From the NCBI RefSeq assembly GCF_029223525.1, contig NZ_JARHTQ010000012.1:124001-188000 (forward strand): a stretch of 64,000 nt of DNA, in the 5' to 3' direction. This DNA is from Streptantibioticus ferralitis. GTDB taxonomy: Bacteria > Actinomycetota > Actinomycetes > Streptomycetales > Streptomycetaceae. The notes beneath the pieces are model-generated. The model searched no databases. It was not told the DNA's origin and saw nothing but the letters and a program-made list of their open reading frames with translations. The translations under genes were made by a program, and so were the position numbers. Position 1 is the stretch's first letter, and each line of letters starts with the position of its first letter. Of the stretch, positions 30,929 to 39,777 are shown piece by piece.

Positions 30929-31777
30929 CTAGTCCGGCTGGACGGAGACGCTCGTCGACCGACGCGTCGGCGACGAACCGTTCGCGGGACGCATCACGCC
31001 CGCGCTGAGGTGGAACTGCGCGCCGGCCGCGAACAGCGCGGCGTGCGCGTCACCCGTGTGGTGGGTGGGACCGTCACCCTCGCAGGGTTGGCCACAGTGG
31101 CCTGCCGGGACCGGCAGTTGGGCCGGGCCCTGCTGTACCTGCCGCTGCTGCGCGAGGTGCGCGAGCTGCGGTGCGGCGCCGTGTGCCGCCGCCGGGAAGC
31201 GGTCCGCCCGGGGTCCGCTGACCCGCGTGGCGGATGTGGCCGCACTGCTGGAGTGCGGGCGGCCGGCCTGGTGTCCTACCGGAGTTGGCGCGCTCGTGAC
31301 CGGGCTGCCGAGGCCGCCGTGCCCAGCGCCGGTGGCGCCGACGATGGGCGACGTGGCCTGTCCAGCCGCGTCTTGGACGGAACCGAGCAGGCCGACAACC
31401 GGCCGTACGGTCCTGGTGGCCGCCGCCACCGTGTCCTTGACGCCCCGGTCAGCCTGCTGCGCGCCAGCCTCGAACTGCTGCGCACCGGCCGTGAACTGCC
31501 GTGCGGCGCTCTGCGCGGCATCCCCGACCAGCGTCGGTCGCGGAGCCGCGTCAGCGGCACCCAGGGGTGCCCGCGCGGACGGCATGGACACAGCCTCAGG
31601 TGAGTCCGCGTGCGCCTGCCCGCTCAGGATGAAGGCGAGCGCCAGGAATCCCCCGAGCAGCAGTGCCACCTGCAGCGCACGCCGAGCAGCCGTGGCGCGC
31701 GGACGCACAACGGCAGCAGGCAGGGCAAGCGGAGCAGACAGCAAAGCGGGGGAACCTTCCCGTACGGAATGACACAC
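30929..31777 (-). CDS. Membrane-anchored or secreted protein, unknown function
   Basis: The 282-residue protein has a long basic N-terminus, a hydrophobic helix at about 35-56 (LQVALLLGGFLALAFILSG) ending in an AHADS cleavage-like site, and then a polar Ala/Gln/His-rich body. Residues about 92-112 repeat AGAQQFEAGAQQ. The distal half is rich in His and Pro. The preceding 291 bases (30638-30928) hold the promoter of the repeat protein and no gene. I recognise no family. It is followed at a distance by the repeat protein on the same strand, so the two may be co-regulated. Confidence 0.6.
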   Translation of the reverse strand: MCHSVREGSPALLSAPLALPAAVVRPRATAARRALQVALLLGGFLALAFILSGQAHADSPEAVSMPSARAPLGAADAAPRPTLVGDAAQSAARQFTAGAQQFEAGAQQADRGVKDTVAAATRTVRPVVGLLGSVQDAAGQATSPIVGATGAGHGGLGSPVTSAPTPVGHQAGRPHSSSAATSATRVSGPRADRFPAAAHGAAPQLAHLAQQRQVQQGPAQLPVPAGHCGQPCEGDGPTHHTGDAHAALFAAGAQFHLSAGVMRPANGSSPTRRSTSVSVQPD

Positions 31778-31843
31778 GTTCCGGGTGACGCGCTGATCCT
31801 TGCACGGTGTACGGGGGTGTGCGCAAGCTGTGTCTCCCGCTTG

Positions 31844-33019
31844 CTACTGATGCGGCATCATGTCCGTTATGGGCGGTGCGTCGTCCGGCATGGGCAGCGG
31901 TCGCTTCTCGATCGCGGCCGCCATCACCTCCGGGAACAGGTCCGGGGTGCAGGCGAAGGCGGGTGCGCCGAGCGCGGCGAGCCCGGCCGCGTGATCCCGG
32001 TCGTACGACGGCGCTCCCTCGTCGGACAGCGCGAGCAGCGCCACGAACTGCACGCCCGACGCCTTCATCGCCGCCACCCGCTTGAGCATCTCGTGGCGTA
32101 TGCCGCCCTCGTACAGGTCGCTGATCAGCACGACGACGGTCTCGCTCGGCCGGGTGATCAGCGACTGGCAGTAGGCGAGCGCCCGGTTGATGTCCGTGCC
32201 GCCGCCGAGCTGGGTGCCGAACAACACGTCGACGGGGTCGTCGAGTTGGTCGGTCAGATCGACCACGGAGGTGTCGAACACGACGAGCTTGGTGGCGATG
32301 GACCGCATCGAGGCCAGTACGGCGCCGAAGACGGAGGCGTAGACGACGGAGGCCGCCATCGACCCGGACTGGTCGACGCAGAGCACCACGTCCTTGCGCA
32401 CGCCCCGCGCGGCGCGCCCATAGCCGACCAGCCGCTCGGGGACGACCGTGCGGTGTTCGGGAAGGTAGTTCTTGAGGTTGCCGCGGATCGTGCGGTTCCA
32501 GTCGATGTCGCGGTGCCGCGGCCGTTGCACGCGGGCGGACCGGTCCAGGGCACCGGTCAGGGTCGCCCGGGTGCGGGTCGCCAGGCGCGCCTCCAGGTCC
32601 GCCACCACCTTGCGCACCACGGTCCGCGCCGTCTCCTTGGTGGTCTCCGGCATCGCCTGGTGCAGCGAGAGCAGGGTGCCGACCAGATGCACATCGGCCT
32701 CGACGGCCTCCAGCATCTCGGGCTCCAGCAGCAGCGCGGACAGGCCGAGCCGGTCGATGGCGTCGCGCTGCATCACCTGCACCACCGAGGTGGGGAAGTA
32801 CCTGCGGATGTCCCCCAGCCAGCGGGCCACCCGCGGCGCCGAGCCGCCGAGCCCCGCCGTCCGGCCGGAGCCGGAATGGCCGCCGATGCCGCCGCCGTAG
32901 AGCGCGGCCAGGGCGGCGTCCATCTTCGCGTCCTGCCCGGCCGGCGTCCGGCAGCTGCCGTCGGCCTCGCCACCCAGCACCAGCCGCCAGCGGCGCAGCC
33001 GTTCGTCATCCGTCGTCAT
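31844..33019 (-). CDS. VWA (CoxE-like) domain protein
   Basis: The 391-residue protein has a helical N-terminal half and a C-terminal von Willebrand A domain. The metal-binding MIDAS is intact: DQSGS at residues 216-220, a Thr in GGGTDINRA, and Asp in VLISDLYEGG. VWA proteins of this type partner MoxR AAA ATPases in remodelling or metal-insertion complexes. It is the last gene of the MoxR-DUF5682-VWA operon, with an ATGA overlap to DUF5682, which gives a fixed stoichiometry. It is likely cytoplasmic, since no signal peptide is seen. Confidence 0.88.
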   Translation of the reverse strand: MTTDDERLRRWRLVLGGEADGSCRTPAGQDAKMDAALAALYGGGIGGHSGSGRTAGLGGSAPRVARWLGDIRRYFPTSVVQVMQRDAIDRLGLSALLLEPEMLEAVEADVHLVGTLLSLHQAMPETTKETARTVVRKVVADLEARLATRTRATLTGALDRSARVQRPRHRDIDWNRTIRGNLKNYLPEHRTVVPERLVGYGRAARGVRKDVVLCVDQSGSMAASVVYASVFGAVLASMRSIATKLVVFDTSVVDLTDQLDDPVDVLFGTQLGGGTDINRALAYCQSLITRPSETVVVLISDLYEGGIRHEMLKRVAAMKASGVQFVALLALSDEGAPSYDRDHAAGLAALGAPAFACTPDLFPEVMAAAIEKRPLPMPDDAPPITDMMPHQ

Positions 33020-35364
33020 GCGCTGCTCCCCTCCGTGTGGCCCCCTGCCGCCTGATCGCCGTGCCCGTGCGGCCCCAACAGCAGCCGGAGCGTGGGCAGT
33101 ACGGCGTCGGCGCGGGCGGCGTCCAGTCCTTCGCCGAAGCCGGCCGCGCCCGCGGCGGCGGCCTGCCGTCCGGCCGCCTGCGGCCCGCGCCGCACCAACT
33201 CCCCGAGCGTGCGCCGCACACCGGGCTCGAACTCGGCGAACGTGCGCCGCACCAACGGCAGTACGTCGGTGAACGCCTCGTCCGGCACCGCCGACAGCCA
33301 GCCGTCGACCAGCGCCAGCAGCCGCTCGTCGTGGATGAGCAGCATCCCGCCGCCGGACAGGAAGCCGTCGATCCATCCGGCGGCGTCCCGGGGCGCGGTG
33401 CCGGGTGACAGGGCGAGCCCCATCAGCCACTCGGCCCGCGCCGCGTCCAACTGCCCGTCGTCCAGCAGCAGCCGGGCGGCGCGGCCGCGTATCGCCCCCG
33501 GGACCGCGCTGTCCCGGGTCGCGAGCGAGGTCAGTACGGCGGTCCAGCGCTCCCGTGGCGGTTCGGCCGCCAGCAGCCCGATCGCCGTGTGCACCGCGTC
33601 GAGATGGCCGCGCATCTCCACGGCACCCGCGTCGTCCAGGTGTGCGCAGGCGGGCGGCAGACCGACGCAGACGCGTAGCGCGACGCCCTCGGCGACCTCG
33701 CGCAGCGCACCCGCGTCGGTACCGCGTACGTCGCCGTACCGCACGGACCGCACCAGCGCGGGCAGCGCCTGCGCGAGATGGCCGACGTCGGCGTCGAGGG
33801 CGGCTCTGTCGGCCAGTACCCGCATCACGGTGGGCAGGGCGCCGGGCAACGCCGCCAGCAGACAGCGCTCGGCGAGCGTGGTGACCTCGGCGAGCTGGGC
33901 GGCGCCCATGGCGGTGTCCTCGGCCTTCGCCGTGGCGGCCGACTCCACCGTCGTGCCCCACACGCCTGCTTCGGCCACCCGTACCGCCAGCTCCGGCTCC
34001 CAGCGCAGTCGCCAACTCTCCCGGAACGTACCGGCGTTGGCGGTACGGGAGCGCGTCGGCTCGCCCCAGTGGACGCCGAGCAGGGCCAGCCGGTGCAGCA
34101 GTCGGCTGCGTCCGGCGTCGGTGTCCCTGCGCAGGTCGAGGTCCAACTCCCGCTCGGCCGCCTCGGGTTTGAGGCGCAGCGAACGCTGCTGGCGGGCCAG
34201 GTCCCGGGCGAGCGGTACGGCGGGGGCGGTGTCGGGGACCTCGCCGAGTTCGTCGCCCACCACAAGGCGGTCATGGATGAGCGCGAGCGGCACATCGGAG
34301 CCGTCGCACAGCACGGCCCGCACCGCGTCCATGGTCTCGCCCAGCCCGGCCAGCGGTCGGCCGCGCATCGCGGCCAGCGTCTCGGCGAGCCGGACCGCCT
34401 CGATGACATGGGCCGACGAGACCGGGCGGTCCTCGTCCCTGAGCAGTCCGGCGACCGTGGTCATCCAGCGCACCAGGGGGCGGTCCGGGGCGGTGAACAG
34501 ATGCCGGTACCAACCGGGCGAGTCGATTCCGGCGCCGTAGCCGCTGCGTCGGCTCAGCCTGCGGTGCGTCCACGGAACCCAGGTGATCTCGGCCTTCACC
34601 CTGGGCAGGCCCTTGAGCGCCTGGCGGTCGGCGGTCGCGGTGGCGGCACAGGCCAACGCCGGTACGTGCCAGGCGCCGCAGACCACGGCGGTGCGGTCGT
34701 ACTCGCGGGTGGCCTCGCGGATCCGCAGCCGCATGTGCGCTTCCCGTACCGGGTCGTCGCGGTGCCCGCCGTCCGCGTACGCCTCGCGCAGCGCGCCCAT
34801 GGCCTCGGCGAGCACGGCGAACGGGGCCAGCGCGCCGCCGCCCGCGCCGGTGTCCGTGCGGTGCTCGACGGCGTCCTCCCACCAGCGCTCCGGATCGTCG
34901 TATCCGGCGGCCCCGGCAAGCGCGGCCAGTGGATCGATCCGGGCGTCGCCCTCCTCGGCAGCCTGGTCGCGCAGGGCCAGGCTGTGCGCGGCGGGCAGGT
35001 CGACGAAGCGCACCGGTACGCCTCGCGAGACGGCCCAGCGGATCGCCACCCACTCCGGCGAGAACTCCGCGAAGGGCCAGAACGCGGCCCGCGCCGGATC
35101 GTCGACCGCGTGCGCCAGCAACGCCACCGGCGGCCGCAGCCCCTCCTGCGCCGCGATCCCCACCACCGCGTCGGCCTCGGGCGGTCCCTCGACCAGCACC
35201 ACCTGCGGCTCGTACCACTCCAGCGCACCCCGCACCGCCCGCGCCGACCCGGGCCCGTGGTGCCGCACCCCGAGCAGCTGAAGCCGCTCCGGGCAGGAGC
35301 CCGAGCCCCGCACGGGCCCAGGCTCCGCCGAAGCCGTGCGGTCCGCGCGCAGCGCGGTGCTCAT
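33016..35364 (-). CDS. DUF5682 protein, TraB/TIKI-like N-terminal domain
   Basis: The 782-residue protein is the middle gene of the MoxR operon. Residues 29-70 (QLLGVRHHGPGSARAV, then PQVVLVEGPPEAD) and 205-240 (MRLRIREATREYD, then AVVCGAWHVPAL with His233) follow the pattern of TraB/TIKI/EreA-like proteins: an early G-x-x-H, an acidic residue after a hydrophobic strand, and a late G-x-x-H. TIKI is a metalloprotease, so a hydrolase is conceivable; that is my inference. The C-terminal 500 residues are helical and may bind partners. It overlaps both neighbours by 4 bases. Confidence 0.8.
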   Translation of the reverse strand: MSTALRADRTASAEPGPVRGSGSCPERLQLLGVRHHGPGSARAVRGALEWYEPQVVLVEGPPEADAVVGIAAQEGLRPPVALLAHAVDDPARAAFWPFAEFSPEWVAIRWAVSRGVPVRFVDLPAAHSLALRDQAAEEGDARIDPLAALAGAAGYDDPERWWEDAVEHRTDTGAGGGALAPFAVLAEAMGALREAYADGGHRDDPVREAHMRLRIREATREYDRTAVVCGAWHVPALACAATATADRQALKGLPRVKAEITWVPWTHRRLSRRSGYGAGIDSPGWYRHLFTAPDRPLVRWMTTVAGLLRDEDRPVSSAHVIEAVRLAETLAAMRGRPLAGLGETMDAVRAVLCDGSDVPLALIHDRLVVGDELGEVPDTAPAVPLARDLARQQRSLRLKPEAAERELDLDLRRDTDAGRSRLLHRLALLGVHWGEPTRSRTANAGTFRESWRLRWEPELAVRVAEAGVWGTTVESAATAKAEDTAMGAAQLAEVTTLAERCLLAALPGALPTVMRVLADRAALDADVGHLAQALPALVRSVRYGDVRGTDAGALREVAEGVALRVCVGLPPACAHLDDAGAVEMRGHLDAVHTAIGLLAAEPPRERWTAVLTSLATRDSAVPGAIRGRAARLLLDDGQLDAARAEWLMGLALSPGTAPRDAAGWIDGFLSGGGMLLIHDERLLALVDGWLSAVPDEAFTDVLPLVRRTFAEFEPGVRRTLGELVRRGPQAAGRQAAAAGAAGFGEGLDAARADAVLPTLRLLLGPHGHGDQAAGGHTEGSSA

Positions 35365-36446
35365 ACGGTCACCTCCCGGCAGGCGCGGTAGAAGTCCTTC
35401 CAGCCGTCGCGTTCGCGCACCACGGACTCCAGGTACTCCTGCCAGATGACGCGGTCCGCGGCGGGGTCGCGTACCACCGCGCCCAGGATTCCGGCGGCGA
35501 CGTCGCTGGGGCGCAGCACACCGTCGCCGAAGTGGGCGGACAGCGCCAGGCCACCGGTGACCACGGAGATCGCCTCCGCGGTGGAGAGCGTGCCGGACGG
35601 GGACTTCACCTTGGTACGGCCATCGGCCGTGATGCCGTCGCGCAGTTCGCGGAAGACGGTGACGACGCGGCGGATCTCGTCGGTGCCCTCGGGCACCGAC
35701 GGCAGGTCGATGCCGCTGCCGATCTGGTCCACGCGCCGCGCGACGATGTCGACCTCGTCCTCGACGGTGGCGGGCAGCGGCAGCACGACCGTGTTGAAGC
35801 GGCGGCGCAGCGCGCTGGACAGGTCGTTGACCCCCCGGTCGCGGTCGTTGGCGGTGGCGATGAGGTTGAAGCCGCGTACGGCCATGACCTCCTCGCCCAA
35901 CTCCGGTATCGGCAGGGTCTTCTCGGACAGGATGGTGATGAGGGTGTCCTGGACGTCGGCCGGGATGCGGGTCAGTTCCTCGACCCGGGCGACGCGGCCA
36001 CCGGACATGGCGCGCATGACCGGACCGGGCACCAGCGCATCGCGGCTGGGGCCGTGCGCGAGCAGCTGGGAGTAGTTCCAGCCGTAGCGGATCGCCTCCT
36101 CCGGCGTGCCCGCCGTGCCCTGGACCAGCAGCGTGGAGTCACCGCTGACGGCCGCCGCCAGGTGCTCGGACACCCAGGTCTTGGCGGTGCCCGGCACGCC
36201 GAGCAGCAGCAGGGCGCGGTCGGTGGCGAGGGTGGAGACGGCGACCTCGACGATCCGCCGCGGGCCGACGTACTTCGGGCTGATCACCGTGCCGTCCGGC
36301 AGCGTGCCGCCCAGCAGGTACGTCGCCACGGCCCACGGCGAGAGGTTCCAACGGGCAGGGCGCGGGCGGTCGTCGGCGGCCGCCAGCGCCGCCAGCTCCT
36401 CGGCGAAGGCGTCCTCGGCGTGTGGCCGCAGGGCCTGTTCGGTCAT
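35361..36446 (-). CDS. MoxR-family AAA+ ATPase
   Basis: The 361-residue ATPase has Walker A GVPGTAKT (83-90), a divergent Walker B (RVARVEELTRIP, where Glu-Glu replaces the usual Asp-Glu), sensor 1 Asn200 in IATANDRDRG and the Arg region SALRRRFNTV. MoxR ATPases act as chaperone-like machines with VWA proteins, here encoded two genes downstream. It is the first gene of a three-gene operon. The start at 36446 is preceded by GGGGGAG and by a near-match to the DNA-damage promoter motif. Confidence 0.9.
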   Translation of the reverse strand: MTEQALRPHAEDAFAEELAALAAADDRPRPARWNLSPWAVATYLLGGTLPDGTVISPKYVGPRRIVEVAVSTLATDRALLLLGVPGTAKTWVSEHLAAAVSGDSTLLVQGTAGTPEEAIRYGWNYSQLLAHGPSRDALVPGPVMRAMSGGRVARVEELTRIPADVQDTLITILSEKTLPIPELGEEVMAVRGFNLIATANDRDRGVNDLSSALRRRFNTVVLPLPATVEDEVDIVARRVDQIGSGIDLPSVPEGTDEIRRVVTVFRELRDGITADGRTKVKSPSGTLSTAEAISVVTGGLALSAHFGDGVLRPSDVAAGILGAVVRDPAADRVIWQEYLESVVRERDGWKDFYRACREVTV

Positions 36447-36489
36447 GGCTCCCCCAACGATGAGTCCGTGCAAGAAGCTTGCGGATCCC

Positions 36490-36512
36490 ACACTGCACCA
36501 GGCCACTGACAA
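36490..36512 (-). promoter_or_regulatory. PafBC-type DNA-damage promoter motif (MoxR operon)
   Basis: Reading leftwards, TTGTCAGTG (36512-36504), 8 bases, then CAGTGT (36495-36490) fits TTGTCRGTG-N8-TAnnnT with one mismatch in the -10. It lies 43 bases before the MoxR start and forms the left arm of an 11-bp perfect inverted repeat. Confidence 0.7.
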
Positions 36513-36550
36513 TCCCTCACGACACATGGGAAACCCCAGGTCAGGGCGAA

Positions 36551-36573
36551 TTGTCAGTGGTCGCTCGTACCGT
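36551..36573 (+). promoter_or_regulatory. PafBC-type DNA-damage promoter motif (SWIM operon)
   Basis: TTGTCAGTG (36551-36559), 8 bases, then TACCGT (36568-36573) is a full match to TTGTCRGTG-N8-TAnnnT. The -10 ends 7 bases before ATG 36581, so the mRNA should begin at or next to the start codon. Confidence 0.8.
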
Positions 36574-36580
36574 CGTGGGC

Positions 36581-37981
36581 ATGGAGGACACCGAGCAGCG
36601 GTGGTCGGCGGAGCAGGTCCTCGCGCTTGCTCCTGACGCCGCGTCACAAAAGGCCGGTACCCGGCTCGCCGTGCCCGGCCCGTGGTCCGGCACGGGCACG
36701 GCGGGCGCGTCGGAGGACGGCGGCGGAGCGGTGGTGTGGGGGCTGTGCGCGGGCAGCGGCAGCAGGCCGTACCGCACGGCCGTCGACCTCACGGGTCCCG
36801 CGTTCAACTGCACCTGCCCGAGCCGCAAATTCCCGTGCAAGCACGCCGTGGGGCTGCTGCTGCTCTGGGCTCGGGGCGATGCGGCGACGGACGCGGACTC
36901 GGGGACGGGCATCGGCCCGGCGGAGCCGCCGGACTGGGTCGCCCAGTGGCAGGCCAAGCGCACGGCCGCGCGCGAGAAGTCCCCGGCCGGTGGCGGTGCG
37001 GGTGCGGCCGATCCGCAGGCCGCCCGCAGACGCGCCGAGCGGCGCGCCCAGCGGGTGGCGGCGGGCGCGGCCGAGCTGGAGCAGCGGCTGACCGACCAGT
37101 TGCGCACCGGGCTCGCCGCGGGCCGGGAGGACCAACGCGTCTGGGACACAGTGGCCGCCCGCATGATCGACGCCCAGGCGCCCGGACTCGCCGCGCGGGT
37201 CAGGGAGTTGGGCGGGATACCGGGATCCGGGGGCGACTGGCCCTCCCGGCTGCTGGAGGAGTACGGGATGCTGCACCTCCTCGCCCGCGGCTGCCTCGCC
37301 CTCGACGCCGGGCCCGACGCACTGCCCGGCGCCCTGTCCGACACGGTCCGCTCCCGGGTCGGCTACACCACCGCCGCCGCGGAGTTGCTGGCCGGTCCGA
37401 CCCTGCGGGACAGCTGGCTCGTCCTCGCCCAGCAGGACAGCACCGAGGGGACGATGACCACCCGCCGCATCTGGCTGCGCGGTGCGCGCAGCGGTCGCCC
37501 GGCCCTGCTGCTCTCGTTCGGTGCGGCGGGCCGGGCCCCCGAGGTGTCACTGCCGGTCGGCCGGTCCCTCGACGCGGAGCTGGCCTACCACCCCGGCGCG
37601 GTGCCGCTGCGGGCCGCACTGGGCCCACAGCACGGCTCGCCGACCCCCGGACACCTACCGCCCGGCGTGCCGGTCGGGGAGGCGCTGTCCGGGTACGGGG
37701 AGGCGCTGCGCGCCGACCCCTGGCTGGACGAGTGGCCGGTGGTGCTGTCCGGGGTGGTGCCGATACCGGATCCGGGCGGCTGGCAACTGGCCGACGTCGA
37801 CACGGATTCGGCGCTGCCGGTGGATCCGCGGCGGCTGGGGCGGCCTGGCCTGTGGCGTCTCGCCGCGGTCTCCGGCGGCCACCCGGTCACCGTCTTCGGC
37901 ACCGTGGGCCACCGCGGCTTCACCCCGCTGACCACCTGGCCGGCAGGCGACGGCCGGGCGGGAGAGGCAGTGGCGCTGTGA
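36581..37981 (+). CDS. SWIM zinc-finger protein
   Basis: The 466-residue protein has a SWIM zinc finger at residues 77-88, CTCPSRKFPCKH (Cys77, Cys79, Cys86, His88), a fold that binds DNA or protein. The rest is helical and Ala/Arg-rich with no enzymatic motif. ATG 36581 is chosen because a DNA-damage promoter places the transcript start there. DUF5691 follows 31 bases later. The pair is divergent from the MoxR-DUF5682-VWA operon and shares its regulatory gap, so the five proteins probably work together. Confidence 0.85.
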   Translation: MEDTEQRWSAEQVLALAPDAASQKAGTRLAVPGPWSGTGTAGASEDGGGAVVWGLCAGSGSRPYRTAVDLTGPAFNCTCPSRKFPCKHAVGLLLLWARGDAATDADSGTGIGPAEPPDWVAQWQAKRTAAREKSPAGGGAGAADPQAARRRAERRAQRVAAGAAELEQRLTDQLRTGLAAGREDQRVWDTVAARMIDAQAPGLAARVRELGGIPGSGGDWPSRLLEEYGMLHLLARGCLALDAGPDALPGALSDTVRSRVGYTTAAAELLAGPTLRDSWLVLAQQDSTEGTMTTRRIWLRGARSGRPALLLSFGAAGRAPEVSLPVGRSLDAELAYHPGAVPLRAALGPQHGSPTPGHLPPGVPVGEALSGYGEALRADPWLDEWPVVLSGVVPIPDPGGWQLADVDTDSALPVDPRRLGRPGLWRLAAVSGGHPVTVFGTVGHRGFTPLTTWPAGDGRAGEAVAL

Positions 37982-38012
37982 CAGGAGGAGAGGAACGAAC
38001 GGGAGGGGAACC

Positions 38013-39617
38013 GTGACCATCACCGAACACACGGCACCGGCCTGGGAGGAACTGGTCTCCGCCGCGCTGCTGGGTACCACCAGGCGCAGACCGCCGGTCG
38101 GAGTCGGCCATGAACACGATGACGCGGCGTTCGCGCTGCTGGACGCGGCCGCGGTCGCCACCGTGCGCCGCCGCGCCGGACTGCTACCGGCCCGCAGCGC
38201 GCCGCGCCCCGCCCCGGCACCCGACGACCCCCGCCCACTGCCACCACCGGCCGCCCAGGCCAGGCTGCGGGCACTGCTCAACGACCGTACGGGCAACGGC
38301 GCTTCGGCCGGCGGGCGACGCGGATCGACGCCCAGCCTAGGGGAGTTGCTGCCGCAGTGGCTGGCGGCGGCCGGGCAGCACGGCTACCGCGCCCCGGACG
38401 CGGCTCTTCCGGACCTCCTCGACGCCGCCAGAGCGCGCACCGACCTACGGCCGGACGCGCTCACCCTGGCCGGGCCGCGGGCTTTGTGGCTCGCCGAGTT
38501 GAACCCGGACTGGAAGTTCGCCCTCCGCTCGGGCAACCGCGGCGCGGCGGGAGATGCCGCCGCCGATCCGGAGGCGGCCCGGCGGCTGTGGGAGGAGGGC
38601 CTGTTCGCCGAGCGCGTCGCGCTGCTCACCAGTGTGCGGGAGCGCGATCCGGCGGCCGGGCTCGCACTGCTCGGCAGCAGTTGGGCACAGGAGCGGGCCG
38701 AGGACCGGCTGCTGTTCCTGGACGCGCTGCGCACCGGCCTGGGCCGGGACGACGAACCGTTCCTCGAACGGTCGCTGACCGACCGCAGCCGCAACGTGCG
38801 TGCCACCGCCGCCGAACTGCTCTCCGCGCTGCCCGGCTCGGCACTCGCCCACCGCATGGCGGAACGGGCCTTGTCCTGCGTCTCGTTGGACCGCACGGGG
38901 GTCGGTCCACGCATAGCAGTCGAGGCACCGTACGCCTGCGACCCGGCGATGGAACGGGACGGGGTCGCCGCCAGCCCGCCACCGGGTCGCGGTGAACGGG
39001 CCTGGTGGCTGGGCCAGTTGGCGGACAGCTCACCGCTCGGGGTCTGGCCTGCCCAGTTCGGCGGCCGTACCCCGGGGCAGATAGTGGCGCTACCCGTGGC
39101 CGACGACTGGCAGCCGGACCTGCACGCAGCGTGGTGCCGCGCGGCGGTGCGGCAGCGGGACGCCGAATGGGCACGCGCCCTGCTGGGGCCGCCGCCGGTA
39201 CCGGCCGGGGCGGTCACGACCGCCGGGGACCCGGCGAAACTGCTCTCCGTACTGCCCGAGGGCGAACGGGCCGTCTGGGTGGCCGAGTTCATCGCCGGGC
39301 ACGGCCTGTCCGAGGCGTTCCAGTTGCTCGGCGCCTGCGCCGTGCCGTGGGCCGAGCCGCTCGGCCGAGCGGTGGTGGACGCGCTCGACATCGCCCGCGA
39401 GGCGGGCAGCTACCCCTGGAGCTTCAGCGGCGTGATGGGCCTGGCCGAACGCTGCCTGGACCCGGCCCTCGCAGACCGCCTGGAACCTCTCACCACCACC
39501 CAGGAAGACCCAGGTGACGCGTCCCCCGGCGCCGGAAGCTACTGGTCCGAGGCATTCCAACGCCTCATCACCACCCTCCGCCTGAGAGCAACGATGCGGA
39601 CCGAACTACAGCAATAG
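38013..39617 (+). CDS. DUF5691 family protein
   Basis: The 534-residue protein begins WEELVSAALLGTTRRRPP, a family hallmark, and has helical repeat-like segments in the middle (RNVRATAAELLSALPGS resembles a HEAT repeat). It has no signal peptide, membrane helix or catalytic motif. GTG 38013 follows GGGAGGGG. It sits directly behind the SWIM gene. I infer a scaffold or adaptor in the MoxR/VWA system; the biochemical role is unknown. Confidence 0.82.
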   Translation: MTITEHTAPAWEELVSAALLGTTRRRPPVGVGHEHDDAAFALLDAAAVATVRRRAGLLPARSAPRPAPAPDDPRPLPPPAAQARLRALLNDRTGNGASAGGRRGSTPSLGELLPQWLAAAGQHGYRAPDAALPDLLDAARARTDLRPDALTLAGPRALWLAELNPDWKFALRSGNRGAAGDAAADPEAARRLWEEGLFAERVALLTSVRERDPAAGLALLGSSWAQERAEDRLLFLDALRTGLGRDDEPFLERSLTDRSRNVRATAAELLSALPGSALAHRMAERALSCVSLDRTGVGPRIAVEAPYACDPAMERDGVAASPPPGRGERAWWLGQLADSSPLGVWPAQFGGRTPGQIVALPVADDWQPDLHAAWCRAAVRQRDAEWARALLGPPPVPAGAVTTAGDPAKLLSVLPEGERAVWVAEFIAGHGLSEAFQLLGACAVPWAEPLGRAVVDALDIAREAGSYPWSFSGVMGLAERCLDPALADRLEPLTTTQEDPGDASPGAGSYWSEAFQRLITTLRLRATMRTELQQ

Positions 39618-39777
39618 CCCACCCCCGCCCCGCAGGCGCCCGTGCGCAACGACAAGATGCGGACCACGGCAAACGGGCTGGAGGGAGGGCAATCACCCCA
39701 AAACGCCAACGCAAGCGCACCGGCAGCGGACGAAGACAGCGGAGCAGCCCCTACCCGGAACCGCCCAGCGCGAGCGC

